A stretch of 64,000 bases of DNA from Rouxiella sp. WC2420 (GCF_041200025.1 NZ_CP165628.1:3906001-3970000); one strand, 5' to 3'; shown: positions 7,400-16,471, counted from the first letter of the stretch. Notes: a model not told the origin generated them from the sequence alone. Numbers and translations are program-made.

Positions 7400-8779
7400 A
7401 TGCCTTATCAAACTATCAATCCTTTCAACAACAAGCTCATCAAAGAATATCAAACTCATAATGATCATCAGGTTGAACAGGCTTTGGAAACGGCTCACCA
7501 GTTGTATAAATCCACATGGGCTCAGGGCGATATCCAACCTCGTCTGCAAGTCTTGCATAAACTGTCGCAGATTATTTCCTCGCGAGTTGAAGAACTTGCT
7601 CAAGGTATCAGTACCGAAATGGGTAAACTGATCGAGCAAAGCCGTGCCGAGGTTCAACTGACTGCCGACATTGCCAAATACTATGCGGAAAACGCCGAAG
7701 AGTTTCTGAAACCCGTGCCGTACAAATCTAGCCTGGGTGAAGCGTGGGTCGAAAATTCACCAATAGGGGTGATTATGGCGGTTGAACCCTGGAACTTCCC
7801 GTTCTATCAGTTGATCCGCGTACTGGCACCTAATCTCGCAGCGGGTAACAGTGTATTGGTCAAGCACGCCAGCATCGTCCCTCATAGCGCAGAAACCTTT
7901 GAGAAACTGATTACTGAAGCAGGCGCGCCAAAAGGGGCTTATACCAACCTGTTTATCTCTTCCGATCAGGTATCAGAAATCATTGATGACGACCGCGTAC
8001 AGGGTGTGGCTTTGACCGGTTCTGAAAAAGCCGGTGCTGCTGTGGCATCAAGAGCAGCAGGCAAGCTTAAAAAATCCACGCTCGAGTTGGGCGGTAACGA
8101 TATTTTCGCCGTGTTGGAAGATGCCGATATCGACCTGGCAGCCAAAGTGGGTGCGCAAGCGCGCGTTGCCAACGCGGGCCAGGTTTGTACCGCGGCGAAA
8201 CGCTTTATCGTCAATGAAAAAGTGGCGGATGAATTCCTCAGAAAATTCACCCAGCATTTAAGTGAGCTGAAAATTGGCGACCCGTTGGATAGCAAAACTA
8301 CGCTGGGTCCGCTTTCTTCTGCTGACGCGCTGAAAATCCTGACCAAGCAGGTGAAAGAGGCGGTTAAACACGGTGCCAAGCTGCATCTTGGTGGCGAGCC
8401 TATCGGCAACAATCCGGGTAATTTCTATCCTGCGACCATTTTGACCGGCATCACTCGTGATAATCCGGCATATTTCGAAGAGTTTTTCGGACCGGTCGCG
8501 CAGTTCTACGTGGTTAAAAATGATGAGGAGTTGGTGAAACTGGCCAATGATTCACACTATGGCCTGGGGGGTGCCCTGTTTACTCGTGACCTAAAACGCG
8601 CGCGCAAACTGGCAACGCAGATTGAAACCGGGATGGTTTATGTTAACTCGCTGACTAACACCGCGCCCGAGCTTCCGTTTGGTGGAGTTAAACGTTCAGG
8701 TTTTGGCCGCGAGCTTTCCGATCTGGGTATTAAAGAATTTGTGAACCAAAAATTGGTCGTACTGGCCGAAAAATCTTAA
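7400..8779 (+). CDS. NAD(P)-dependent aldehyde dehydrogenase, succinate-semialdehyde type
   Basis: 459 aa from ATG 7400 with AAGGAG seven bases upstream; the frame opens earlier at 7289 but without a site. Landmarks of the ALDH superfamily: PWNFPFYQLIR (coenzyme/oxyanion Asn), LTGSEKAGAAVA, catalytic Glu in LELGGND, catalytic Cys in AGQVCTAAKRF, and EEFFGPVAQFYV. Length and these blocks resemble the Sad/YneI group of succinate-semialdehyde dehydrogenases. The substrate is not provable from sequence. It is flanked by the cupin and, convergently, by the phosphonate uptake genes. Confidence 0.85.
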   Translation: MPYQTINPFNNKLIKEYQTHNDHQVEQALETAHQLYKSTWAQGDIQPRLQVLHKLSQIISSRVEELAQGISTEMGKLIEQSRAEVQLTADIAKYYAENAEEFLKPVPYKSSLGEAWVENSPIGVIMAVEPWNFPFYQLIRVLAPNLAAGNSVLVKHASIVPHSAETFEKLITEAGAPKGAYTNLFISSDQVSEIIDDDRVQGVALTGSEKAGAAVASRAAGKLKKSTLELGGNDIFAVLEDADIDLAAKVGAQARVANAGQVCTAAKRFIVNEKVADEFLRKFTQHLSELKIGDPLDSKTTLGPLSSADALKILTKQVKEAVKHGAKLHLGGEPIGNNPGNFYPATILTGITRDNPAYFEEFFGPVAQFYVVKNDEELVKLANDSHYGLGGALFTRDLKRARKLATQIETGMVYVNSLTNTAPELPFGGVKRSGFGRELSDLGIKEFVNQKLVVLAEKS

Positions 8780-8792
8780 TATTTATCTGATT

Positions 8793-8815
8793 AACTCCCC
8801 CTCGGTCGGGGAGTT
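8793..8815. terminator. GC-rich hairpin between convergent genes
   Basis: AACTCCCC-ctcggtc-GGGGAGTT, a perfect 8-bp stem, starts 13 bp after the aldehyde dehydrogenase stop. There is no T-run, so intrinsic termination is uncertain. Confidence 0.5.
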
Positions 8816-8896
8816 CCGGGGGAGTGAAAGACTGCATTTTTTAGTAACTCCCCCATCCAAAATCCCTTTTATCAGCAGCATCTCTTTTATAAAATT

Positions 8897-9826
8897 CTAA
8901 TCCTGCTCACCGCGAAACAACTCCATTTTTGGACGCTTTGTTTCCTCGGATTTGTATAAATCAATCTCTTTGCCAACAATATATTTTGCCCGCAGCATCG
9001 ATGATATTTTATCCATGGCCATCACGATAACCACCAGAATCAGAGTGATGAACATCACTACGTCCCAGTTCCACAGGCGCATATTCTCGGCATACACCAG
9101 GCCTACCCCACCCGCGCCGACAAATCCCAGCACCGCCGCAGAACGGGTATTAGATTCAATCTGATACAACGACAACGCCAAAAAGGTGGGAAAAGATTGA
9201 GTAAAAATCCCAAAACGATGAGTTTGCAATGGATTGGCCCCCAGCGCGCGTAATCCTCGACTTGGAGATCGCTCAACCGCTTCATGCCCTTCGGCAAACA
9301 GCTTACCCAGTAAACCCAAGTCCTGCATGATAATAGCCAGCACACCCGCCAGCGGCCCCATGCCTACGGCACGAACAAAAATCAAGCCCCATATAGCCAT
9401 GTCCAGCCCGCGAAGAACATCCATAATACGGCGAATTATCAGTGAGATAGGTCGTAACACTGGAGTCGACATCACATTGCGAGCCGCCAGGAAAGACAGT
9501 GGCAGTGCCAAAAATGAGGCGGTGACAGTGCCGGCAAATACAATTGCCAAGGTGATAGCGATTTGCGTGAAGTAATACATCAGTGGCCACTGGGAGAAGT
9601 TCTGCCAGACAAACATCCGCAAGAAGTATTGGCCAATATCTGCACAGCCTCGAGCAAACTGTGGCAAGGCAATGCCGTAAAAGTGGAAGAAAAACAGGTA
9701 ATAAAGCACGATAGCGGATACTGCAATCGCCAGAGAACGCAGATAACGCCGCTGGGCAGCAAAAAGATGCGGATGTTGCTGTTTCATGCTTTCCACCGCT
9801 GCGGTATTCAACGAATCTGTCAGCAT
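8897..9826 (-). CDS. phnE: Phosphonate ABC transporter permease PhnE (second copy)
   Basis: 309 aa inner-membrane permease with about six hydrophobic segments. The EAA-type loop reads EGHEAVERSPSRGLRALGANPLQTHRFGI-like, followed by LYQIESNTRSAAVLGFVGAGGVG, the PhnE signature. It overlaps the preceding permease gene by one base (TGATG), so translation is coupled and the two probably form a heterodimeric channel for the PhnC ATPase. A 40-residue cytoplasmic N-terminal extension precedes the first membrane span. Confidence 0.9.
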   Translation of the reverse strand: MLTDSLNTAAVESMKQQHPHLFAAQRRYLRSLAIAVSAIVLYYLFFFHFYGIALPQFARGCADIGQYFLRMFVWQNFSQWPLMYYFTQIAITLAIVFAGTVTASFLALPLSFLAARNVMSTPVLRPISLIIRRIMDVLRGLDMAIWGLIFVRAVGMGPLAGVLAIIMQDLGLLGKLFAEGHEAVERSPSRGLRALGANPLQTHRFGIFTQSFPTFLALSLYQIESNTRSAAVLGFVGAGGVGLVYAENMRLWNWDVVMFITLILVVIVMAMDKISSMLRAKYIVGKEIDLYKSEETKRPKMELFRGEQD

Positions 9827-10689
9827 CAGAATGTTCCTTCTACGACGCGCTTGCGCAGTTTGCCGGAGGCGTAATCCATAATCGACACCACCAGAATAAT
9901 CAGCAATAAGGTCATGCTAACCTGATCGTACCGGTCCAGCTTGATTGAGGTCATCAGTTCCTGCCCTATTCCACCGGCCCCGACCAGACCAAGGATAGTT
10001 GACTGGCGGAAGTTGATTTCAAGACGCATAAAGCTGTAAGAGAGAAATATTGGCTGCACCTGTGGCCAAAGCGCATAGCGCATTCTTTGCAAACGGCCCG
10101 CACCGCAGGCTTTTAAACCACGCACCGGTTTGTCTGAAGCAGTTTCAATCGATTCATAAAACAGTTTGGTCAGACTGCCAACTGTGTGCAGAGTCAGGGC
10201 AATAAAACCGGGAATCGCACCAATCCCAAACGCCATTACACACATCACCGCCCAGGCAAGCTCTGGCATGGTACGCAAGAAAGCAACAAAGGTTCGCACG
10301 CTAAATTTAAGCCATTTTGGCGAATCCGTATTGTTAGCGGCGATAAATGCCAGCACCACGGATAATAAGGTCGACAGAATTGTCGAAGAAAAAGCCAGCT
10401 GGATGGTTTCCCAAATCAGCGGTAACTGAATATTAAGGCGATAGCCCCAGTAAGCAAAAGAGCCTTTAGTATGGCCATCGGCAAACAGAACGTCCCAATG
10501 TAATGTCGGCACAGTCTGACCGATGTAATCGAAGAAATGCGGCGCGTTGACAATAATAGTTTTTAGATTAAGCTCGGAAATACTCCCCGCCCATAAATAA
10601 AGGACCAACATCAAGCCAGACCATATCAGCGCCTCACGTTTTTGCTTGCTGCGTATTTGCTGGTAATAATGGTGAAATTCTGTATTCAA
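9826..10689 (-). CDS. phnE: Phosphonate ABC transporter permease PhnE (first copy)
   Basis: 287 aa inner-membrane permease. ESIETASDKPVRGLKACGAG is the EAA loop, and FMRLEINFRQSTILGLVGAGGIGQE is the family's conserved C-terminal block. It follows phnD after a 211-bp gap that contains an ERIC element, and overlaps the second permease by one base. Paired PhnE permeases are common in phosphonate/phosphite importers. Confidence 0.9.
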   Translation of the reverse strand: MNTEFHHYYQQIRSKQKREALIWSGLMLVLYLWAGSISELNLKTIIVNAPHFFDYIGQTVPTLHWDVLFADGHTKGSFAYWGYRLNIQLPLIWETIQLAFSSTILSTLLSVVLAFIAANNTDSPKWLKFSVRTFVAFLRTMPELAWAVMCVMAFGIGAIPGFIALTLHTVGSLTKLFYESIETASDKPVRGLKACGAGRLQRMRYALWPQVQPIFLSYSFMRLEINFRQSTILGLVGAGGIGQELMTSIKLDRYDQVSMTLLLIILVVSIMDYASGKLRKRVVEGTF

Positions 10690-10769
10690 AATAAGGCTTC
10701 CACAAGTTAATGGCGGAGAAAGTTATTATCACTACTTAAGTTAATCTTATTAAGATATGAGCAGATAAG

Positions 10770-10900
10770 TTATTGCCTATATCCCATGGATTACAGGTAG
10801 CCAGAAGGCGGCGACTAAACGAGTCCCCGGTAACTACATTAAATAAGTGACCGGGGCGAATAAAGAAGCCAACACCTTAGCGGCTTAAAGATAAAGGATA
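10770..10900. repeat. ERIC element inside the phn operon
   Basis: The core CCCCGGT (10825-10831) pairs with ACCGGGG (10850-10856) and contains AAATAAGTGACCGGGG, matching the ERIC core (...AAGTAAGTGACTGGGG). AAGAAGCCAAC then follows, as in ERIC right arms. It fills the phnD-phnE gap, where it would be transcribed and could fold or be cleaved, altering the ratio of binding protein to permease. Confidence 0.8.
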
Positions 10901-11833
10901 TTAGCGACTACCTTGAGTAAGCTCTCTTTTCATATCGATGATCTGTTGATAATCAGCGATACTCGCAGGGCCAATGTGCTGGTTGCCACCCACGGCTTTG
11001 ACAAAGCAGGCGTGATCTTCTTTATCCAGCTTATTGATAGCCGCCACGACTTTAGCTTTAAAATCGGCGGGTAAAGAGTTGCTGACCAGAATTGGACCGT
11101 TCGGGATCAATGGTGACTCCCAAATGATGCGGATTTGCTTCATCAGGTCTGGATGGTCCATGCGCATCATGCGGCCAAAAGCACCCGAGGTATACCCCGT
11201 TGACGGATCGCCAATCATTGATGACCAGGCTACTGCACCGGCAAACTGGCCATTCAGCACGCCAAGAATATCTTGCTCGTGGCCGCCAGAGAAAGTGGTA
11301 CTTGAGAAGAAATGGTTGTACTGATCGTCAGTCGTGCCGCCAAACATTTTCTTGAAGGCGGCATTCGGGATAAGGTAACCCGACGTTGAATCCGGATCGG
11401 CAAAGCCAAATGCGGTGCCTTTAAGGTCTTCAACTTTTTTATACTTACTGTCAGCTTTAACCAGCACTACCGAGTGGTAACCACGTGACTGGTCGGTATC
11501 ATCGACCAGAATACCTTCAATGCTCACCGCTTTTGGATTATTTAAATAAACCGAGGCATAAGAAGAAGGTGACATGCTTAATACCATATCGACTTTCCCA
11601 CCCAGCAGCCCTTGAATAACTCCAGAGTAGTCAGACGAATTACGTAATTTGGTATCGACATTCAGCTCTTTATCAAAGAACTGCTTTACACACATATTAT
11701 CGCCGATTTGCTGTGTGGCATTCTGGCCACCAAGAATCCCCAGATTTAATTCTTTTGGTGCATCTGCGGCCATACTATTCATTGCTGCCATTGACCCTGC
11801 AACAAATACCGCCAGACGTAATAGCTTCTTCAT
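10901..11833 (-). CDS. phnD: Phosphonate ABC transporter substrate-binding protein PhnD
   Basis: 310 aa periplasmic protein. A signal peptide of 22 residues ends SMA/ADAP. The body has LNLGILGGQNATQQIGDN, LRNSSDYSGVIQGLLGGKVDMV (typical PhnD region), the phosphonate-binding loop AFGFADPDSTSGYLIPN, and GAVAWSSMIG. It sits 29 nt after phnC. Binding could be to 2-aminoethylphosphonate, another phosphonate, or phosphite; sequence does not decide. Confidence 0.93.
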   Translation of the reverse strand: MKKLLRLAVFVAGSMAAMNSMAADAPKELNLGILGGQNATQQIGDNMCVKQFFDKELNVDTKLRNSSDYSGVIQGLLGGKVDMVLSMSPSSYASVYLNNPKAVSIEGILVDDTDQSRGYHSVVLVKADSKYKKVEDLKGTAFGFADPDSTSGYLIPNAAFKKMFGGTTDDQYNHFFSSTTFSGGHEQDILGVLNGQFAGAVAWSSMIGDPSTGYTSGAFGRMMRMDHPDLMKQIRIIWESPLIPNGPILVSNSLPADFKAKVVAAINKLDKEDHACFVKAVGGNQHIGPASIADYQQIIDMKRELTQGSR

Positions 11834-11862
11834 TTATTATTAACCTTTTATAGTTGGGTGAA

Positions 11863-12699
11863 TTATGCGTTTACCGCTTCACTTTCTTCGCCATAGAGTT
11901 TGTGTAAAATAGAATCGGTTAGATAATCTGGATGTCCGTCATAAATAATTTCGCCGTGGGCAATACCAATCACTCGGGTACAGAAATCTTTTACTAGCTC
12001 AACCGAGTGCAAATTCACCATCACGGCAATGTTATCTTCACTAACTTTTTTCAGAGCATTCATAATTCGCTGAGTATTTTTCGGATCCAGCGAGGCAACC
12101 GGCTCATCGGCCAGCAAAATTCTCGGGTTTTGCATCAGCGCACGGCAGATAGCCACGCGCTGCATCTGGCCGCCCGACAGATTCTCGGCGCGTTGCAGAG
12201 CGTGCGGCAGCATGTTGAGCCATTCGAGCAAAGAAATGGCGCGAGCACGGTCTTCGTCATCAAACTGGTTAAAAAAAGACTTCAGGGTTGATGTCTGGCT
12301 CAGACGACCCAGTAGCACGTTAGTTAAAACGTCTAGACGAGGTACCAGACAGAAATCCTGAAAAATCATGCCACAACCAGCCCGCCAACGACGCAGGGCC
12401 TTGCCGGTCAAACCTGCCAGCTCTTGTTTGTCTCCGCCGTCATAATGGCAAACAACGCTGCCCTCACTTAGAGGAATAGTTCCATTAAGTACGTGCAATA
12501 AAGTTGATTTACCCGCGCCCGAGCGACCAATTACCGCAACAAATTCGCCGGCATGCAGTTCGAAATTAATATCATTAAGTACGCGCGTCCCGGATTTGTA
12601 GGACTTAACCAGACCTTTCACGTCTAACACTTTATTCTGATGCTGTGGCTGGGCCTGAGGATATTCAGCCTGTGCCAGCTTAAGTTGAGCTTGCGCCAT
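11863..12699 (-). CDS. phnC: Phosphonate ABC transporter ATP-binding protein PhnC
   Basis: 278 aa. Walker [10 protein letters not shown] (58-66), Q-loop [19 protein letters not shown], signature LSGGQ (174-178), Walker B RILLADEP (193-200), and switch His in VNLHSVEL. The [11 protein letters not shown] block after the Q-loop is typical of PhnC. First gene of phnCDE1E2 on the minus strand; the 196-bp gap to divergent dld must hold its promoter. I see a lone CTGTCA in that gap but no convincing tandem Pho box. Confidence 0.93.
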   Translation of the reverse strand: MAQAQLKLAQAEYPQAQPQHQNKVLDVKGLVKSYKSGTRVLNDINFELHAGEFVAVIGRSGAGKSTLLHVLNGTIPLSEGSVVCHYDGGDKQELAGLTGKALRRWRAGCGMIFQDFCLVPRLDVLTNVLLGRLSQTSTLKSFFNQFDDEDRARAISLLEWLNMLPHALQRAENLSGGQMQRVAICRALMQNPRILLADEPVASLDPKNTQRIMNALKKVSEDNIAVMVNLHSVELVKDFCTRVIGIAHGEIIYDGHPDYLTDSILHKLYGEESEAVNA

Positions 12700-12895
12700 T
12701 ATGCTGTCTCCGGTTGCTTACAGATTCTGTCGTCCATTAAGCGCGACTTCTGTGACAGATTAATGATGCTTTGATGGCTGAAAGATGACCTTAAAATATT
12801 GATATCGGGCATGCTTACTGCCTAATGTAGAAACAACGCCTATGATTAATGGCAGATAGCGGCCCGAGTGCCGACAATAATGACAGGGAGGCAGA

Positions 12896-14614
12896 ATGAA
12901 ATTTCAGCAACAGTCAACGCCAGCCGATAACAGCGCATTTCTGGAAAAACTCAAGTCGATTGTAGGTAATCGCCATGTCCTGACCTCGGAAAGTCAAACC
13001 GAACGCTACCGTAAAGGATTCCGTTCTGGTGGTGGAAAAGCACTGGCCGTGGTATTTCCGCAAACGTTGCTGCAACAATGGCAATTACTGCAGGCCTGCG
13101 TCGAGGCCGATAAAATCGTTATTATGCAGGCAGCCAATACTGGGCTGACTGAAGGCTCGACACCCAGCGGGGAGGGTTATGACCGTGACATCGTTATTTT
13201 CAGCACCCTTAAGCTAAATGGTATTCAGGTAATTAATGAGGGCAAGCAGATAATCGGTTTCCCGGGCAGTACTTTATATGAGCTGGAAAAACGTCTGAAA
13301 CCGTTGGGACGAGAACCGCATTCCGTGATTGGCTCCTCGTGCATTGGCGCATCGGTAGTTGGCGGAGTCTGTAATAACTCTGGCGGTTCGCTGATAAAAC
13401 GTGGTCCGGCCTACACTGAAATGGCGCTCTACGCGCAAATAAACCTGCAGGGCAATCTCGAGCTTATTAATCATCTAGGTATTCACCTTGGCAATTCTCC
13501 GCAGGAGATCCTGACTCGTCTTGAGAATGCAGAATATACAGAGGCTGATATCGAATACAGTGAGTTGAAAGCCTCTGACCATGAATATGCCGAGAGGGTG
13601 CGCGACGTTGATGCCGATACCCCCTCGCGCTTTAATGCTGACCATCGCCGCTTGTATGAGGCTTCGGGCTGCGCAGGAAAACGCGCCATCTTTGCCGTCA
13701 GGCTAGATACCTTCGAGGCGGAAGCACAGCAGCAGGTTTTCTATATCGGAACCGACAATACTGCAGTATTGACCGATTTGCGCCGCAGTATTCTTTCTGA
13801 ATTCAATAACCTGCCGGTTGCCGGTGAATATATGCATCGCGATATCTTTGATATCACCGAGGTTTACGGTAAAGACACTTTTATCATGATCGATAAACTC
13901 GGCACCGATAAAATGCCGGACATGTTCACGGCTAAAGGAAAGTTTGACGCTAAAGCCAATAAAGTGCCGTTTTTGCCGTCAAACTTTAGCGATCGCGTGA
14001 TGCAGTGCCTGAGCCGGGCCTTGCCCAATCATCTGCCGCCGCGAATGAAAAAATATCGTGATCGCTATGAACACCACCTGTTGTTGAAAATGTCTGGCGC
14101 GGGTATCGAAGAAGCACAAAACTTTTTGACCCACTTTTTTGCCGACCGCGACGGCGACTTTTTTGTCTGTAGTGCAGACGAGGGCAAGAAAGCATTTCTG
14201 CATCGCTTTGCGGCGGCAGGAGCAGCGGTTCGTTATCACGCGGTTCATGATAAAGAGGTAGAGGATATTCTGGCGCTGGATATTGCCCTGCGCCGCAACG
14301 ATCGCGACTGGTTTGAGGTTCTTCCGCCAGAGATTGACCAGCAACTGGTGGCAAAACTCTATTATGGGCATTTTATGTGTCACGTTTTCCATCAGGATTA
14401 TATTGTCAAGAAAGGCGCAGACAGCAAGGCTCTGAAGCACAAAATGCTGGAAATCCTTGATGCCAAAGGGGCCGAGTATCCGGCAGAACACAATGTCGGC
14501 CATCTCTATATGGCCAAATCGCATCTGCGAGAGTTTTATCAGCAGGCCGATCCCACCAACAGTTTTAATCCTGGAATTGGTAAAACCAGCAAGTTAAAAG
14601 ATTGGCAGGGCTAA
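12896..14614 (+). CDS. dld: Quinone-dependent D-lactate dehydrogenase
   Basis: 572 aa peripheral membrane flavoprotein oxidising D-lactate to pyruvate and feeding electrons to quinone. The FAD-binding region has MQAANTGLTEGSTPSG and IGSSCIGASVVGGVCNNSGG; the C-terminal Dld-specific cap contains EYMHRDIFDITEVYGKDTF. The C-terminal HNVGHLYMAKSHL and FNPGIGKTSK match E. coli Dld (571 aa). GGGAGG precedes the ATG. It is divergent from phnC and is followed by a terminator. In E. coli dld neighbours pbpG and yohC; here yohC is the next gene and pbpG lies 7 kb away. Confidence 0.96.
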   Translation: MKFQQQSTPADNSAFLEKLKSIVGNRHVLTSESQTERYRKGFRSGGGKALAVVFPQTLLQQWQLLQACVEADKIVIMQAANTGLTEGSTPSGEGYDRDIVIFSTLKLNGIQVINEGKQIIGFPGSTLYELEKRLKPLGREPHSVIGSSCIGASVVGGVCNNSGGSLIKRGPAYTEMALYAQINLQGNLELINHLGIHLGNSPQEILTRLENAEYTEADIEYSELKASDHEYAERVRDVDADTPSRFNADHRRLYEASGCAGKRAIFAVRLDTFEAEAQQQVFYIGTDNTAVLTDLRRSILSEFNNLPVAGEYMHRDIFDITEVYGKDTFIMIDKLGTDKMPDMFTAKGKFDAKANKVPFLPSNFSDRVMQCLSRALPNHLPPRMKKYRDRYEHHLLLKMSGAGIEEAQNFLTHFFADRDGDFFVCSADEGKKAFLHRFAAAGAAVRYHAVHDKEVEDILALDIALRRNDRDWFEVLPPEIDQQLVAKLYYGHFMCHVFHQDYIVKKGADSKALKHKMLEILDAKGAEYPAEHNVGHLYMAKSHLREFYQQADPTNSFNPGIGKTSKLKDWQG

Positions 14615-14628
14615 ATCGCAGGATAAAA

Positions 14629-14662
14629 AAATCCCCGACTGGCGAGTACCGGACGGGGATTT
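14629..14662. terminator. Bidirectional terminator between dld and yohC
   Basis: AAATCCCCG (14629-14637) pairs with CGGGGATTT (14654-14662), with A-rich and T-rich flanks serving both convergent genes. Confidence 0.8.
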
Positions 14663-14700
14663 ATAGAGCTTCAGTTAATGCGTTAATAATTTGTCCTCAT

Positions 14701-15291
14701 TTAGAAAAGCCGTGAACCATATCCCCACATGATAACCGTCAGCGCCAGTAGAAACTCTAGCACCAGAACCCCCATAGCCAGCGTTGAGCTGGAGAACAGG
14801 AAGCCTTCGCGATGGTCAATTTCCAGAAAGTTGGGGATCCCGAGATACAGCAGATAACCGCTGTAACACAGGCCTATCAGCCCGACAAACAGGCACAGCC
14901 AGACCAGTGGATACAACGCGACGAGTCCGCTGAGAAACATCGGTGTTGCCACATAGCCCGCGAACACGATACAGCTGTTCAGACTGGGCCGACTTTCGTA
15001 CCTACGCGCCATCCAATAGATGATTCGGCCCATTAGCGCTACGGCACAAAGGATTAATACATAAAAAGCTACGGCGATAGATGCTGATGTGAGCAAGGAG
15101 ATTTGCATATTTTGCCCATCACCTAAATTCCATCCGATCTGCGTTGTGCCTATAAATGAACACACCACGGGAATGGCTGCCATCAGCAGGACATGATGAG
15201 AATAGACGTGCGAAACCGTTTCATGTTCACGTTGAATGCGTTGCAGTTCGGGACCTGGATGAGACATTAGTCCCCAGACATGATTTACCAT
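14701..15291 (-). CDS. yohC: Yip1-family inner membrane protein YohC
   Basis: 196 aa from ATG 15291 (GGGGGTG upstream); a longer frame to 15363 is rejected because E. coli YohC starts at the same MSHVWGL-like position. Five hydrophobic segments. Conserved blocks HHVLLMAAIPVVCSFIGTTQ, CIVFAGYVATPMFLSGLVAL, YSGYLLYLGIPNFL and VLEFLLALTVIMWGYG are almost those of E. coli YohC. The function is unknown beyond membrane localisation. It is convergent with dld. Confidence 0.93.
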   Translation of the reverse strand: MVNHVWGLMSHPGPELQRIQREHETVSHVYSHHVLLMAAIPVVCSFIGTTQIGWNLGDGQNMQISLLTSASIAVAFYVLILCAVALMGRIIYWMARRYESRPSLNSCIVFAGYVATPMFLSGLVALYPLVWLCLFVGLIGLCYSGYLLYLGIPNFLEIDHREGFLFSSSTLAMGVLVLEFLLALTVIMWGYGSRLF

Positions 15292-15550
15292 GATACACCC
15301 CCTTGCCCGCTGCCAGTCGCCTACAGCGGCCCGTTTAAATCCTTTCGCTCTGTAAATTCTCACTTGCGACAGAGATAAAAAGGTGGCGACCTTATAAACA
15401 AGTATAGCCTGTCGTGGTATAGGTGCGAGCTGTGGGAAAAATGTTTTCTAAAAGTGGAAGCTGAGTGGGAAAATACTAATCATTTAGGCGGTTTACACCA
15501 AGTCAGACAAAAAAATCGCATGACTCAACATCAATTTATGGCTTGCCCGT

Positions 15551-15604
15551 CCAAACTCCAAACTCCAAACTCCAAACTCCAAACTCCAAACTCCAAACTC
15601 CAAC
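15551..15604. repeat. Heptanucleotide tandem repeat (CCAAACT)
   Basis: Seven perfect copies of CCAAACT (15551-15599) and a partial eighth. It lies in the AT-rich 15364-16081 gap. An open frame (15454-15741) reads through it as a KLQTPNS-type repeat, but nothing around it looks coding. Likely a variable-number locus. Confidence 0.85.
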
Positions 15605-15958
15605 TAAGTTTAATGAGTTATTTTACTAATTTTATACTTAATCTATTTATAAAGCAGATTAAAAATTTTGGAAGCTTGGCTTCAATCCATGAGGCTGACA
15701 CTTTTCTAATTATTAAAACATCAAGACAAAAATTTATCTAAGATAATTGACTTATGGAGCAAAAAAACTAGACGAGGCATTAAGGCAGATGAATTACTTA
15801 AATCGATAATTATATTTATGGAATTAAAAAACATCTTTTAACTTGAAAGAAGGATTTTTATTTTTTTAAATCCTATTTTTTAACCTCGAAATTAAAATAT
15901 ATAAAAAAATCACATTAATTAAAACTAAACTTATGATTTTATTGTTATTTTCCTGGGT
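15605..15958. other. AT-rich intergenic stretch without a supported gene
   Basis: Strongly AT-rich, with no ribosome site plus coding pattern. It ends at a possible sigma70 promoter for the hok transcript: TTGTTA, 17 bp, TTAAAA at about 15941-15970. An inverted repeat TGCTCAG/CTGAGCA follows at 15992-16017, in the place where hok mRNAs carry a 5' stem. Confidence 0.4.
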
Positions 15959-16081
15959 GCGCTTTTAAAAGGCTGATACACTTCGTGCGGGTGCTCAGAA
16001 TCGATCAGGTCTGAGCATGTTTTATTAACTATTCTAATAACGGATTATCTGTTGCAAGAATGGATGAGTTTGTAAAGACCA

Positions 16082-16140
16082 GAAAGAGAAGAGCCCCGAA
16101 TAATTATTAGTTAATTCGGGGCGCCATCTTTACACCCAAG
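16082..16140 (-). ncRNA. Sok-like antisense RNA of the hok locus (predicted)
   Basis: On the minus strand GCCCCGAAT/ATTCGGGGC (16093-16122) forms a stem followed by TCTTCTCTTTCTGG, closely resembling the end of R1 Sok (a stem ending ACGGGGC, then TATCTTCTTTCTG). A promoter fits upstream: -35 TTGTTT (complement 16170-16175), 17-bp spacer, -10 TACCTT (complement 16147-16152), giving an RNA of about 60 nt, the size of Sok. It would pair with the hok leader just upstream of the toxin ribosome site. Ends are estimates. Confidence 0.65.
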
Positions 16141-16191
16141 AACGTAAAGGTAGCGCCTTTTTTACTTAAAAACAAGTAGAAGGAGGCACTA

Positions 16192-16350
16192 ATGCCTTAT
16201 AAACCTATAGCAGCTGTTCTGATAGTTATCGCAATTTGTACTTCATGGATATTGCACGCGGCAATAACCGAGAAATCGCTTTGTGAAATAAGTATCAAGA
16301 ATGGATTGTGGGAGGTTGCGGCATTATTATCTTGCGATACTGTGAGATAA
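16192..16350 (+). CDS. hok: Hok/Gef family type I toxin
   Basis: 52 aa. An excellent ribosome site, AGAAGGAGG, lies five bases before the ATG. A single membrane span of about 18 residues (PIAAVLIVIAICTSWIL) is followed by EKSLCEISIKNGLWEVAA and a second cysteine in LLSCD. The KSLCEI...G..EVAA pattern is the Hok/Gef signature. Such peptides insert in the inner membrane and collapse its potential when the unstable antisense RNA is lost. The upstream leader resembles the plasmid R1 sok target (CAGAAAGA...AGCCCCG...TTAATT). I cannot find a coupled mok frame reaching hok, so the locus may be regulated differently or be partly decayed. Confidence 0.88.
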   Translation: MPYKPIAAVLIVIAICTSWILHAAITEKSLCEISIKNGLWEVAALLSCDTVR

Positions 16351-16429
16351 TGCGACTCAACGGCGGGGGTTCGCTCCCGTCTGTTGAACGTTGTTGGCGT
16401 AGATTCTTAAGCACCCGTTTTTTTTCAAT

Positions 16430-16454
16430 AAAAAAGGCTCCCTCGGGAGCCTTT
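16430..16454 (-). terminator. Terminator of the gluconate dehydrogenase operon
   Basis: GGCTCC-CTCG-GGAGCC (16436-16451); read on the minus strand it is followed by TTTTTTAT. It separates this operon from the opposing hok transcript. Confidence 0.85.
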
Positions 16455-16471
16455 CCATTATGTTCCAGCGT

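Noticed and set aside
12700-12895. Pho box for phnC
   Set aside because: Only a single CTGTCA-like half-site is visible; the 11-bp direct-repeat arrangement of a Pho box is not convincing.
15454-15741. 95-codon frame through the heptanucleotide repeat
   Set aside because: The repeat encodes a low-complexity KLQTPNS string and the rest shows no coding pattern, signal or ribosome site.
16021-16110. mok-like frame upstream of hok starting at the ATG near 16060
   Set aside because: It runs MDEFVKTRKRRAPNNY and stops about 80 bp before hok, so it cannot couple translation to the toxin as mok does.
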